From contig CANKVS010000013.1 of assembly GCA_947487155.1 (NCBI GenBank), forward strand, positions 1-64,000: DNA of 64,000 nt, in the 5' to 3' direction. The notes beneath the pieces are model-generated. The model saw only the letters and a list, made by a program, of their open reading frames with translations. It did not search any database and was not told where the DNA came from. This document shows, piece after piece, positions 7,512-16,683 of this stretch. Positions within the stretch are counted from its first letter, which is position 1; the number at the start of each line of letters is the position of its first letter. The translations under genes and the position numbers were made by a program. The DNA comes from an uncultured Flaviramulus sp. (GTDB lineage: Bacteria > Bacteroidota > Bacteroidia > Flavobacteriales > Flavobacteriaceae).

Positions 7512-8168
7512 ATGAAAAAATTTTATGCTGAAATAATAGGCACATTTGCTATGATATTTTGCGGTTGTGGTGCCATGATTATTAACGAAATTACTAATAG
7601 CAGTATCTCGCACGTGGGCGTAGCCATTACTTGGGGGCTAATAGTTATGGCAATGATTTATGCCTTTGGCGAAATTTCTGGTGCTCATTTTAATCCTGCT
7701 GTAACCATTGGGTTTGCTTTTGCTAAAAAATTTTCTTGGAAACTCGTTCCTAAATACATATTGTCTCAAGCTATAGGCGCTATTTTTGCATGTTTTGTAC
7801 TGTGGTTTTTATTTCCAGAAAGTCAGTTTTTAGGAGAAACCACTCCTGCTATTAATTTCCCGCCGTTTAAAGCGGCAATATTAGAATTTCTATTAACCTT
7901 CTTTTTAATGGTAGTCATTATAAACGTATCAACAGGAAGTAAAGAAATTGGCACTATGGCAGCCATTGCTGTAGGTGGCGTTATTCTTTTAGAAGCTATG
8001 TTCGCAGGTCCTATGACAAAAGCATCTATGAATCCTATTCGGTCCATAGCACCTGCTATTTTTACTGGTAATTTTCAATATTTGTGGCTTTATATTTCTG
8101 CTCCAATTATAGGAGCCATTACTGCTGTTTCTAGTTGTAAATTAATAAAAAGCGATAACTGCTGTTAA
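7512..8168 (+). CDS. MIP-family channel (aquaporin/glycerol facilitator) with an NPI second motif
   Basis: A 218-residue channel with six expected membrane helices, starting MKKFYAEIIGTFAMIFCGCGAM, a typical MIP first helix. The first pore half-helix carries the classic HFNPAVT (Asn61-Pro62-Ala63). The second reads SMNPIRS (Asn174-Pro175-Ile176), so the usual alanine is isoleucine while the following arginine of the selectivity filter is kept. The ATG at 7512 fits both the family N-terminus and the promoter just upstream. It should conduct water or small neutral solutes. Which one cannot be settled from the sequence. It is monocistronic, with no neighbouring glycerol genes. Confidence 0.9.
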   Translation: MKKFYAEIIGTFAMIFCGCGAMIINEITNSSISHVGVAITWGLIVMAMIYAFGEISGAHFNPAVTIGFAFAKKFSWKLVPKYILSQAIGAIFACFVLWFLFPESQFLGETTPAINFPPFKAAILEFLLTFFLMVVIINVSTGSKEIGTMAAIAVGGVILLEAMFAGPMTKASMNPIRSIAPAIFTGNFQYLWLYISAPIIGAITAVSSCKLIKSDNCC

Positions 8169-8330
8169 TTACGTTTTAGGCTAATTTTAACATCAATTGT
8201 TAATTTTAAATTAATAAATCAACAAAATAAATCGTACATCTCGCAGATTTTATTATATTGTCAAATTCTAACACTATTCTTATTAGTTAGAAAGCATATT
8301 AAAATTTAGATTATAGATTAAAAAACATTT

Positions 8331-8546
8331 ATGGAATTAATAGACAGAGCTTTAGAATTTGAACAGCGCAGGCACACCTTTAAAACAACAAGTGAGCGTA
8401 TTGAATCGTCTAGAGAGGTTAAAGACCTTATTTTAAGCTTAAACACAATATATAAAGAGAATAAAGACCCTGAAATAATGGATCTTATGAAACGTTTAAC
8501 CGTTATTAAGCAAAAAATTGAAAAGCGTCTTAAAGGAAGACCTTAA
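8331..8546 (+). CDS. 71-residue helical protein of unknown function
   Basis: A small, highly charged, almost wholly helical protein (MELIDRALEFEQRRHTF at the N-terminus, KQKIEKRLKGRP at the C-terminus). It has no signal peptide, membrane span or cysteine. Two helices separated by an NKDPEI turn are likely, perhaps a helical hairpin. I do not recognise a family. It stands just before rdgB on the same strand, with about 120 bases between the two coding regions, so co-transcription is possible. Coding seems likely because it has a clean ATG start and flavobacterial codon use. Confidence 0.6.
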   Translation: MELIDRALEFEQRRHTFKTTSERIESSREVKDLILSLNTIYKENKDPEIMDLMKRLTVIKQKIEKRLKGRP

Positions 8547-8666
8547 AAACAATAAATAATTAGTAAATTATTACCATTGCTTCATTTTAAACTGTGCATA
8601 ATTGCAGTTAAAAATGAAGCAATTTGTATTTTTAATACGATTTTAAAAAAAACTTCACTCCAATTT

Positions 8667-9254
8667 ATGCAACTTGTTTTCGCTACTAATAATTTAAATA
8701 AACTAAAAGAAGTTCAGGTTTTAATGCCTAAGCACATTAAACTTTTAAGTTTAAAAGATATTGGCTGTTTTGAAGATGTTCCTGAAACTCAAAATACTAT
8801 TGAAGGTAATGCCATTCAAAAAGCAACATATATAAAACAACAGTATGGCTACGATTGTTTTGCCGACGATACAGGTTTAGAGGTTAATGCTTTAAATGGT
8901 GCTCCAGGAGTATATTCGGCACGTTATGCTGGCGAGCAACGAAATGCTAACGATAACACTAATAAACTACTTTCTGAATTAAATACTATTAAAGATAGAA
9001 AAGGGCAATTTAAAACAGTTATTGCGTTACAATTAAATAATGAATCAACAACGTTTATGGGTATATGCAAAGGTGAAATAACACTAACCAAACAAGGCAA
9101 TAAAGGTTTTGGTTACGACCCCATTTTTAAACCAGAGGGAGAAAAAGTAACGTTTGCCGAAATGGATTTGCGTGTTAAAAACAGTATTGGACATCGTGGA
9201 AAAGCTGTTTCTAAACTTGTAACATTCTTAAATTCGTTAAATAAAATACCTTAA
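8667..9254 (+). CDS. rdgB: RdgB/HAM1 non-canonical purine NTP pyrophosphatase
   Basis: A 195-residue enzyme that hydrolyses dITP, ITP and XTP to monophosphates, keeping deaminated purines out of DNA and RNA. The start is set at the ATG at 8667 because MQLVFATNNLNKLKEV is the family N-terminus (ATxNxxK phosphate-binding motif). The frame is open upstream to 8577, but that part does not resemble the family. Other motifs present are FADDTGLEV, GAPGVYSARYAG, KGFGYDPIF and SHR-type IGHRGKA near the end. It precedes the RelA/SpoT gene. Confidence 0.93.
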   Translation: MQLVFATNNLNKLKEVQVLMPKHIKLLSLKDIGCFEDVPETQNTIEGNAIQKATYIKQQYGYDCFADDTGLEVNALNGAPGVYSARYAGEQRNANDNTNKLLSELNTIKDRKGQFKTVIALQLNNESTTFMGICKGEITLTKQGNKGFGYDPIFKPEGEKVTFAEMDLRVKNSIGHRGKAVSKLVTFLNSLNKIP

Positions 9255-9389
9255 AACAAATTCGCGCAGAAATCAGAAGAAAAAGCATTAAAACTCATAA
9301 TATTTTAATCGCGATTATCGGGTAAAAAAAATATCTAAAAAATTCTATTTCTTATTGGCTATTAACATTCTTTATGCTACTTTTAATTT

Positions 9390-11603
9390 ATGACAGAGGA
9401 AGCTATAGAAAAAGAAAATGCAGCCATAACAAAAGCTTACAAAGAGTTATTAAAAGTTAGTTATAGAACACTTTCTAGAGATGACAAAAAGCTTATTCGT
9501 AGTGCTTTTGATGTTGCTCTGGACGCCCACAAAGAACAACGCAGAAAATCTGGTGAGGCCTATATTTTCCATCCAATTGCGGTTGCTAAAATAGTAGCAC
9601 AAGAAATTGGACTCGATGCCACCTCTATTGCCGCAGCCTTACTTCATGATGTTGTTGAAGATAGCGAAGACTACTCTATTGCTGATATTGAGGGTATGTT
9701 TGGAGAAACCGTTGCTAAAATTGTAAATGGTCTCACAAAAATATCATCTTTAAAAAAAGATATGGATGTGTCGTTGCAAGCAGAAAATTTTCGAAAAATG
9801 CTGCTTACTTTAAATGATGATGTTCGTGTTATCATTATTAAAATTGCAGACAGACTCCATAATATGCAAACTATGGACGCTATGCGTGCCGATAAGCAAG
9901 TTAAAATAGCATCTGAAACCTTATATATTTATGCCCCTTTAGCTCATAGAATAGGTTTGTATAATATTAAAACAGACCTTGAAGATTTAGGATTAAAATA
10001 TACCGAACCAGAGGTTTACAACGACATTCTTCATAAAATTAAAGAAAGTAAAGAAGAACAGGACAAATACATTAAATCCTTTAGTCAAATTATAAAAAAT
10101 TCGTTAGACAAAGAGCTTCTAGACTATACTATAAAAGGGCGACCTAAATCTATTTTTTCTATTCGGAAGAAAATGATGAATCAAGGGGTTTCCTTTGATG
10201 AAGTTTACGACAAGTTTGCCATTAGAATTATATACACTAGTGATGAATTGAATGAAAAGTTTTTAGCTTGGAAAATTTATTCTGTGGTAACCGATCATTT
10301 TAGACCAAACCCAATTCGTCTTCGTGATTGGATATCTTCACCAAAATCTACTGGTTATGAAGCATTACATATTACAGTAATGGGACCAAAAGGACGTTGG
10401 GTAGAAGTGCAAATTCGTAGTGAACGCATGAATGAAATTGCCGAGAAAGGATACGCGGCACATTATAAGTACAAACAATCTGGAGAAAAAGAAGATAGTT
10501 TAGAAACGTGGATTAACAGGTTACAAGAAGCTCTTGAAAATCCCGATATTAATGCTGTTGATTTTGTTGAACAGTTTAAACTTAATTTATATTCTCAAGA
10601 AATATTTGTTTTCACACCTACAGGAGAGCTAAAATCACTCCCAAAAGGGGCAACATCATTAGATTTTGCTTTTAGTATTCATACCGAAGTTGGCATGAAA
10701 ACACGAGGTGCCAAAGTAAACGGCAAACTGGTACCTTTAAGTCACGAATTAGAAAGTGGTGACCAGGTTGATATTTTAACCTCAGAAAGTGCAAAACCAA
10801 ATGCAAACTGGTTAGATTACGCAACAACAGCTAGAGCTAGAAGTAAAATTAAATCAGCCTTAAAAGAAGATAGAAAACTTATTGGTGAAGAAGGAAAAGA
10901 AATATTACGAAGAAAATTAAAGCAGCTAAAAATTACGCTTAATGAATCTTCAGTAAATGAGTTGGTTAATTTTTTTAAACTTAAAACAAGTTTAGATTTA
11001 TTTTATAGAGTTGGCATTGGAACCATAGATAACCCTATGCTTAAAGATTTTGCATCTTCAAGAAATAATGTGTTAATGAGTTTTATTAAAAATAAAATCT
11101 CAAGAAAATCTAGCATTAAAAAAGAAGATTTAGATAAAGATGAAGTTACAGCAAATTACGATTCTTTGGTTTTTGGTAAAGAAGAAGAAAAATTAGATTA
11201 TAAATTATCTAACTGCTGTAACCCCATTCCGGGAGATAATGTTTTTGGTTTTTTAACGGTTACCGAAGGTATAAAAGTGCATAAAAAAAATTGTCCGAAT
11301 GCAGTAAGTATGCAGTCTAATTATGCCTACAGAATTATGCCTGCTAAATGGGTAGATTCTTCACAGCAAGAATTTTTAGCTCAAATAATTATTTCGGGCA
11401 TAGACCACATAGGTTTGGTTAATGATGTCACAAAAATTATATCATCCAACATGCACGTAAACATGAAAAGTTTAAATTTTGATAGTGATGATGGTGTATT
11501 TTCTGGAAAAATTAACTTAATTGTAAAAAATAATACCTTATTAAATAAACTTCTGGATAAACTTAAAAAAATTAATGGCATAGATAAGGTATCTAGAGTG
11601 TAA
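9390..11603 (+). CDS. Bifunctional RelA/SpoT (Rsh) (p)ppGpp synthetase/hydrolase
   Basis: A 737-residue full-length Rsh enzyme that makes and degrades (p)ppGpp. The HD hydrolase domain is intact (His61 in FHPIAVAK, His86-Asp87 in LLHDVVEDS), so hydrolysis is expected. The synthetase domain follows at about 240-370 (GRPKSIFSIRKKM, YDKFAIRIIYT, STGYEALHITV, EKGYAAHYKYK). A TGS domain (IFVFTPTGELKSLPKGATSLDFAF) comes next, then a zinc-finger-like region (NCCNPIPGD) and a C-terminal ACT domain (ISGIDHIGLVNDVTKII). Domain order and length match bifunctional SpoT-type proteins. A Fur-family gene follows after 26 bases, but with its own promoter element. Confidence 0.95.
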   Translation: MTEEAIEKENAAITKAYKELLKVSYRTLSRDDKKLIRSAFDVALDAHKEQRRKSGEAYIFHPIAVAKIVAQEIGLDATSIAAALLHDVVEDSEDYSIADIEGMFGETVAKIVNGLTKISSLKKDMDVSLQAENFRKMLLTLNDDVRVIIIKIADRLHNMQTMDAMRADKQVKIASETLYIYAPLAHRIGLYNIKTDLEDLGLKYTEPEVYNDILHKIKESKEEQDKYIKSFSQIIKNSLDKELLDYTIKGRPKSIFSIRKKMMNQGVSFDEVYDKFAIRIIYTSDELNEKFLAWKIYSVVTDHFRPNPIRLRDWISSPKSTGYEALHITVMGPKGRWVEVQIRSERMNEIAEKGYAAHYKYKQSGEKEDSLETWINRLQEALENPDINAVDFVEQFKLNLYSQEIFVFTPTGELKSLPKGATSLDFAFSIHTEVGMKTRGAKVNGKLVPLSHELESGDQVDILTSESAKPNANWLDYATTARARSKIKSALKEDRKLIGEEGKEILRRKLKQLKITLNESSVNELVNFFKLKTSLDLFYRVGIGTIDNPMLKDFASSRNNVLMSFIKNKISRKSSIKKEDLDKDEVTANYDSLVFGKEEEKLDYKLSNCCNPIPGDNVFGFLTVTEGIKVHKKNCPNAVSMQSNYAYRIMPAKWVDSSQQEFLAQIIISGIDHIGLVNDVTKIISSNMHVNMKSLNFDSDDGVFSGKINLIVKNNTLLNKLLDKLKKINGIDKVSRV

Positions 11604-11611
11604 AAAAAGTG

Positions 11612-11619
11612 TAAATTTG
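11612..11619 (+). promoter_or_regulatory. -7 promoter element of the Fur-family gene
   Basis: TAAATTTG, fitting TAnnTTTG, lies between the Rsh stop and the ATG at 11630 and would give a very short leader. It suggests the regulator can be transcribed separately from the Rsh gene. Confidence 0.45.
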
Positions 11620-11629
11620 CGACGAAATT

Positions 11630-12085
11630 ATGAGCGGTAAAGTAGATACAAAAAATCAAGAGATAGTAAAAAGTGTTTTTACAAGCTTTTTAGAAGGTAA
11701 CGGACACCGAAAAACTCCCGAACGTTACGCTATACTTCAAGAAATATACAACAGTTCAGAACATTTTGATATAGAATCCTTATATCTTAACATGAAAAAC
11801 AAAAAGTATCGCGTATCTAGAGCGACACTTTACAATACTATAGAATTACTTTTAGAATGTGGTTTGGTAAGAAAACACCAATTTGGAAAAAATCAAGCCC
11901 ATTACGAAAAATCATATTTCGATAAGCAACACGATCATGTTATTCTTACCGACACTGGTGAAGTTATAGAGTTTTGTGATCCTAGAATTCAATCTATAAA
12001 GAAAACAATCGAAGAGGTTTTCGATATCGAAATTAATAACCATTCACTTTACTTTTACGGAAATAGAAAATCTCCCGATAACTAA
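11630..12085 (+). CDS. Fur-family metal- or peroxide-responsive regulator
   Basis: A 151-residue regulator with the Fur winged helix ([26 protein letters not shown], then [20 protein letters not shown]) followed by a metal-binding and dimer domain ([23 protein letters not shown]). His residues of the HDH motif are present. No CxxC pair of a structural zinc site is visible in the C-terminal part. Whether it senses iron, zinc, manganese or peroxide cannot be told. It lies between the Rsh and purA genes. A hairpin overlaps its stop codon. Confidence 0.9.
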   Translation: MSGKVDTKNQEIVKSVFTSFLEGNGHRKTPERYAILQEIYNSSEHFDIESLYLNMKNKKYRVSRATLYNTIELLLECGLVRKHQFGKNQAHYEKSYFDKQHDHVILTDTGEVIEFCDPRIQSIKKTIEEVFDIEINNHSLYFYGNRKSPDN

Positions 12086-12094
12086 CCATCGGGA
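12073..12094 (+). promoter_or_regulatory. Hairpin at the Fur-family gene stop, before purA
   Basis: TCCCGAT (12073-12079) pairs perfectly with ATCGGGA (12088-12094) around the stop codon. No T run follows, so a classical terminator is unlikely. It may adjust readthrough or mRNA stability between the regulator and purA. Confidence 0.35.
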
Positions 12095-12120
12095 CAACTA
12101 ATCAAATAACAAATTTTACA

Positions 12121-13407
12121 ATGGCAGTAGATTTACTACTTGGATTACAATGGGGAGACGAAGGCAAGGGGAAAATTGTTGACGTACTTACATCAAACTA
12201 CAATATTATTGCACGTTTTCAAGGCGGTCCAAATGCAGGACATACCTTGGTATTTAACGGCAAAAAGCATGTTTTACATACTATTCCTTCAGGTATTTTT
12301 CACGATGATGCTACAAATTTAGTAGGTAACGGTGTTGTAATTGATCCTGTTATTTTTAAAAAAGAACTTGATAAACTCGAAGAACAAGGTGTCGATTATA
12401 GAAAATCACTTCTTATTTCTCGTAAAGCACATATTATATTACCTACCCATCGCCTACTCGATGCTGCTAGTGAAGCTGCAAAAGGAAAAGCTAAAATTGG
12501 TTCAACCCTAAAAGGAATTGGACCAACATATATGGATAAAACAGGAAGAAACGGAATTCGTGTTGGCGATTTAGAATTAAGCGATTGGAAAACACGTTAC
12601 AGAAATTTAGCCGATAAGCATGAATCGATGATTTCCTATTACAATGTTGATATTGAATATGATTTAGCTGATTTAGAAACTGAATTTTTTGAAGCCATTA
12701 AAGTTTTAAAATCCTTAAAGTTTATTGATTCGGAAGAATATATATACCAAGCGCAAAAATCTGGACAAACCATACTTGCCGAAGGTGCTCAAGGGTCATT
12801 ATTAGATATTGATTTTGGCACTTACCCGTTTGTAACCTCTAGTAACACCACTGCTGCTGGAGCTTGTACAGGTTTAGGTGTGTCGCCAAATAAAATTGGA
12901 GAGGTTTTTGGTATTTTTAAAGCCTACACAACTCGTGTTGGTTCTGGGCCATTCCCTACTGAATTGTTTGATAAAGACGGCGAAACTATGGGACGCGTTG
13001 GTAACGAATTTGGTGCTACCACAGGACGTTCTAGACGCTGTGGGTGGTTAGATCTTGTGGCTTTAAAATACGCTTGTCAAGTTAATGGTGTAACCCAATT
13101 AATGATGATGAAAGGCGATGTACTTTCTGGTTTTAAAACATTAAAAGTTTGTACTGCTTATAAATATAAAGGTGAAGAAATTTACCATTTACCATATAAT
13201 ATCGAACCAGAAAATGTAGAGCCAATTTATACAGAATTTAATGGTTGGGCAGAAGATTTAACGGCAATGTCTGATGCAGCTCAACTTCCAAAAGCATTAA
13301 ATGAATACATTGACTTTTTAGAAAAAGAATTAGAAATTCCTATCACCATAGTATCAGTTGGTCCAGATAGAAAGCAAACTATTTTTAGAGGAGAATTGGT
13401 TTCATAA
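12121..13407 (+). CDS. purA: Adenylosuccinate synthase
   Basis: A 428-residue enzyme that joins IMP and aspartate using GTP, the first committed step to AMP. Motifs in order are the glycine-rich start GLQWGDEGKGKIVD, the QGGPNAGHTL loop, the IMP site GSTLKGIGPTY, the EGAQGSLLDIDFGTYPFVTSS segment, and the late loop TTGRSRRCGWLD. Length and motif order are normal. The start at 12121 gives the family N-terminus directly. It lies 35 bases after the Fur-family gene, which could place it under the same transcript. A strong hairpin follows. Confidence 0.96.
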   Translation: MAVDLLLGLQWGDEGKGKIVDVLTSNYNIIARFQGGPNAGHTLVFNGKKHVLHTIPSGIFHDDATNLVGNGVVIDPVIFKKELDKLEEQGVDYRKSLLISRKAHIILPTHRLLDAASEAAKGKAKIGSTLKGIGPTYMDKTGRNGIRVGDLELSDWKTRYRNLADKHESMISYYNVDIEYDLADLETEFFEAIKVLKSLKFIDSEEYIYQAQKSGQTILAEGAQGSLLDIDFGTYPFVTSSNTTAAGACTGLGVSPNKIGEVFGIFKAYTTRVGSGPFPTELFDKDGETMGRVGNEFGATTGRSRRCGWLDLVALKYACQVNGVTQLMMMKGDVLSGFKTLKVCTAYKYKGEEIYHLPYNIEPENVEPIYTEFNGWAEDLTAMSDAAQLPKALNEYIDFLEKELEIPITIVSVGPDRKQTIFRGELVS

Positions 13408-13430
13408 AAAATAAGCCAAAACATTTTACA

Positions 13431-13460
13431 AACGCTTCAAAATATTTTTGAAGCGTTTTT
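13431..13460 (+). terminator. Rho-independent terminator after purA
   Basis: AACGCTTCAA (13431-13440) and TTGAAGCGTT (13448-13457) form a perfect 10-bp stem with a 7-base loop, followed by a T run. Confidence 0.85.
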
Positions 13461-13493
13461 TGTTTCAATACAATTATACTTTATAATAATCGT

Positions 13494-13501
13494 TATTTTT
13501 G
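13494..13501 (+). promoter_or_regulatory. -7 promoter element of the OstA-like gene
   Basis: TATTTTTG fits TAnnTTTG and sits 17 bases before the TTG start codon at 13519. Confidence 0.4.
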
Positions 13502-13518
13502 TCATAAATCATTTCAAT

Positions 13519-15345
13519 TTGAAAAAGCCGTTTTACTTTTTATTAGTTTTCCTTTTTATAGTCTCAACACAAGCTCAATCTCAAGAAAAGAAAGAGATTG
13601 AAATTAAATATTCGGGGTCTTTTGCTAAAGATGAAGCTAAATTTCCTGGAGCAACAATTCTAACGCGTAACGACCAGCAACAAGTTCATATAATTCATAA
13701 AGACATGAATGTTTGGTGCGACAAAGCTATTCATTATGCAAATGAAGATTTTATTGAAGCCTATGGTGACGTAAAAATGAAACAAGGCGACACTATTAAT
13801 ATGTCATCAAAATATGCAGAATACAGTGGTAAAACGCAATTAGCCTTTGCTAGTGGCGATGTTATATTAAAAGACCCCAACTCAACTATAAAATCAGATA
13901 CGCTTCACTTTGATCGCCTTAAACAACAAGCATTTTACAAAAGCGGAGGTACTGTTGTAAAAGATTCATCGGGGACTATTACAAGTAAAATTGGGCGTTA
14001 TTATATGGAAACAAAAAAATACCAATTTGTAACAGATGTAGTATTAGTAAATGAAGAAGCCACTATAAAATCAAACTATTTCGATTTTTATTCAGATAGC
14101 GGTCATACGTATTTGTTTGGACCATCAACTATAACTACCGAAGAAAGTGTTACCTATTGCGAAAAAGGGTTTTATGATACCGAAAATAAAATAGGTTATG
14201 TACTTAAAAATGCTAAAATAGATTACGACGACCGTATTATTGAAGGTGATAGTTTGTATTTTGATAATAATATAAACTTTGCATCGGCAACCAATAATAT
14301 TAAAGTAACCGACACTACAAACCATAGTATTGCAAAAGGACACTATGCCGAAGTTTTTAAAGATAAGGACTCATTATTTATAACCAAAAGAGCATTAGCC
14401 ATAACGGTACAAGAAAATGATTCTATTTACATGCATGCCGATAAATTAACAGTTACTGGAAAACCAGAACATCGTATTGTAAAAGCATATTATAATGCTA
14501 AAATTTATAAAACAGACTTAAGTGCTAAAGCAGATTCTATACATGCCGATCAAAAAACAGGACTTACCCAATTAATAAATATAGCCGATAAAGGCTCCAG
14601 CGATAAGTTTTCTATAAAACGAAAACCCATTCTTTGGAATATTGAAAACCAAATGACGGGAGATACGATTCACTTAATTTCTAACCCTGAAACTGAAAAA
14701 TTAGACTCGCTTCTCGTATTTAAAAACGCGTTTATTATAAGTAGAGATACCATTAGTGAGAACGGTTATAACCAAATTTACGGACAACGATTAGTTGGTT
14801 TGTTTAATGAAGAAAACACCTTACGCCAAGTAGATATTATTAAAAATGCTGAATCTATTTTTTATACACGTAACGAAAAACAAGAATTAATTGGTATTGA
14901 TAAAGCTAAATCTGGACGTATTACAATGCTTTTTGATAATGGTGATATTGAAGAATATACCAGACACAATCAAGTTGATGGGAAATTATACCCCGAAGAA
15001 GACTTTCCTAAAAAGGATGAACGACTAAAAGATTTTGATTGGCGCGAAGAAGAACGCCCCAGAAGTGTTGAAGATTTATTTAAAGACGACCCACCATACG
15101 AGTTACCCATAATAAAAGGCTTAGAAGATTATGTGCCACAAGAAGATTTCTTTGATGAAGAGATGATAAAACGTATTGAGAAAGCAGATTCTGAAGCTAA
15201 AACTCCCAAAGACGAAAAACCTAAAGCTTCAAGGAATTTACCTAAACGTGTAAAAAGCGATACAGAGAATTTAAAAGCACTTAAATCTGCTTCAAGAGCA
15301 AAAAAGAAGTCTGTACCTTCTAAAAAGGATCTTATAAAAGAATAA
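13519..15345 (+). CDS. OstA-like/LptA-related periplasmic protein
   Basis: A 608-residue secreted protein of the OstA-like type found in Bacteroidota. The start is a TTG at 13519, chosen because it opens directly on a signal peptide (MKKPFYFLLVFLFIVSTQAQ). From about residue 45 it carries LptA/OstA-type beta-strand repeats (WCDKAIHYANEDFIEAYGDV, YAEYSGKTQLAFASGDVIL). In relatives these form the beta-jellyroll that carries lipopolysaccharide across the periplasm. The C-terminal 100 residues are acidic then lysine-rich (KASRNLPKRVKSD, SRAKKKSVPSKKD). It overlaps the aminotransferase start by one base and is probably co-translated with it. A role in lipopolysaccharide transport is inferred from the fold. 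Confidence 0.75.
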   Translation: MKKPFYFLLVFLFIVSTQAQSQEKKEIEIKYSGSFAKDEAKFPGATILTRNDQQQVHIIHKDMNVWCDKAIHYANEDFIEAYGDVKMKQGDTINMSSKYAEYSGKTQLAFASGDVILKDPNSTIKSDTLHFDRLKQQAFYKSGGTVVKDSSGTITSKIGRYYMETKKYQFVTDVVLVNEEATIKSNYFDFYSDSGHTYLFGPSTITTEESVTYCEKGFYDTENKIGYVLKNAKIDYDDRIIEGDSLYFDNNINFASATNNIKVTDTTNHSIAKGHYAEVFKDKDSLFITKRALAITVQENDSIYMHADKLTVTGKPEHRIVKAYYNAKIYKTDLSAKADSIHADQKTGLTQLINIADKGSSDKFSIKRKPILWNIENQMTGDTIHLISNPETEKLDSLLVFKNAFIISRDTISENGYNQIYGQRLVGLFNEENTLRQVDIIKNAESIFYTRNEKQELIGIDKAKSGRITMLFDNGDIEEYTRHNQVDGKLYPEEDFPKKDERLKDFDWREEERPRSVEDLFKDDPPYELPIIKGLEDYVPQEDFFDEEMIKRIEKADSEAKTPKDEKPKASRNLPKRVKSDTENLKALKSASRAKKKSVPSKKDLIKE

Positions 15346-16526
15346 TGACGTCAGATTTTTTTAAATATCAAACGCAAACGTCCCCTAACCCCTTAGCTAT
15401 TGAGATTTCACACGCAAGTGGTTCATACATATACGACACCAATAACAAAACCTATTTAGATTTTGTGGCAGGTGTTTCTGCTTGTACGTTAGGGCACAAT
15501 CATCCAAAGGTTATAAACGCTATTAAATCGCAACTAGACAAACATTTACACGTTATGGTTTATGGCGAATTTATACAAAAGTCTGCTGTAGAACTCAGTA
15601 AACTACTTGCAGAAAACTTACCACATCCTTTAGAAAAAACATACCTAACAAATTCAGGAACCGAAGCTATTGAAGGTGCTTTAAAACTAGCTAAACGCGC
15701 TACTGGACGTACCGAAATTATTGCAGCTAAAAAGGCGTATCATGGCAGTACGATGGGAGCTTTAAGCGTTATGGGGTTTGAAGAACGCAAACAAGCATTC
15801 AGGCCACTTTTACCAGATGTTACATATATTAATTTTAATAATGCATTAGAATTAAATAAAATTACAACCAAAACTGCATGTGTTATTTTAGAAACCATAC
15901 AAGGTGGTGCTGGTTTTATAGAACCTACAAATAATTATCTAGAAAAAGTTAGAGCGCAATGTACTAAAGTTGGAACCTTACTAATTTTAGATGAAATTCA
16001 ACCTGGTATTGGTAGAACAGGAAAGCTTTTCGGGTTTCAACATTATAATTGTATCCCAGATATAGTAGTAACAGGAAAAGGCTTAGGCGGTGGTATGCCT
16101 ATAGGTGCTTTTACGGCCTCTGCAAAATTAATGGATTTATTGCAAGACAACCCTAAATTAGGGCACATTACAACCTTTGGTGGGCATCCTGTTATTGCAG
16201 CTTCTGCTCTAGCTACATTACAAGAAGTTGTTACAAGCAATTTAATGGAGGACACTCTAAAAAAAGAAATACTTTTTAGGACACTTTTAGTACATCCATT
16301 AATATCCGAAATAAGAGGAAAAGGCTTAATGTTGGCATTAATTATGACTTCAGAAACAGTGACAAATCAACTAATTCTTAAGAGTAAAGATCAAGGTTTA
16401 GTATTATTTTGGTTGCTTTTTGAGCCTAAAGCAGTTAGAATTACACCGCCTTTAACGATTTCAAAGGACGAAATCACTAAAGGATGTGCTATTATTATAG
16501 ATATTCTCAATTCTATTCAACACTAA
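15345..16526 (+). CDS. Class III pyridoxal-phosphate aminotransferase (acetylornithine/GABA type)
   Basis: A 393-residue class III aminotransferase. Visible features are the N-terminal FVAGVSACTLGHNHPKV segment, the YLTNSGTEAIEGALKLAKR cofactor loop, ILDEIQPGIGRTG with the aspartate that contacts the cofactor, and TGKGLGGGMPIGAF with the lysine expected to form the Schiff base. Relatives act on acetylornithine, ornithine or 4-aminobutyrate, and the donor cannot be decided here. The ATG overlaps the OstA-like stop (TAATG), so the two genes are translationally coupled. Why a metabolic enzyme pairs with an envelope gene is not evident. No arginine biosynthesis gene is nearby. Confidence 0.85.
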   Translation: MTSDFFKYQTQTSPNPLAIEISHASGSYIYDTNNKTYLDFVAGVSACTLGHNHPKVINAIKSQLDKHLHVMVYGEFIQKSAVELSKLLAENLPHPLEKTYLTNSGTEAIEGALKLAKRATGRTEIIAAKKAYHGSTMGALSVMGFEERKQAFRPLLPDVTYINFNNALELNKITTKTACVILETIQGGAGFIEPTNNYLEKVRAQCTKVGTLLILDEIQPGIGRTGKLFGFQHYNCIPDIVVTGKGLGGGMPIGAFTASAKLMDLLQDNPKLGHITTFGGHPVIAASALATLQEVVTSNLMEDTLKKEILFRTLLVHPLISEIRGKGLMLALIMTSETVTNQLILKSKDQGLVLFWLLFEPKAVRITPPLTISKDEITKGCAIIIDILNSIQH

Positions 16527-16683
16527 ACAAGTCCTCAACTTTTTGAAAATCAAACAAGAACAGGCATGCTCTTATATAAAAACTACAAATGTTCATTACT
16601 TTGTTAAAAACATTTCTTCTATATCCTATAAAAAAACGAATAGAAGCTTAAATTTATTGGGGTAGAACCTTACAAATGTGCTT

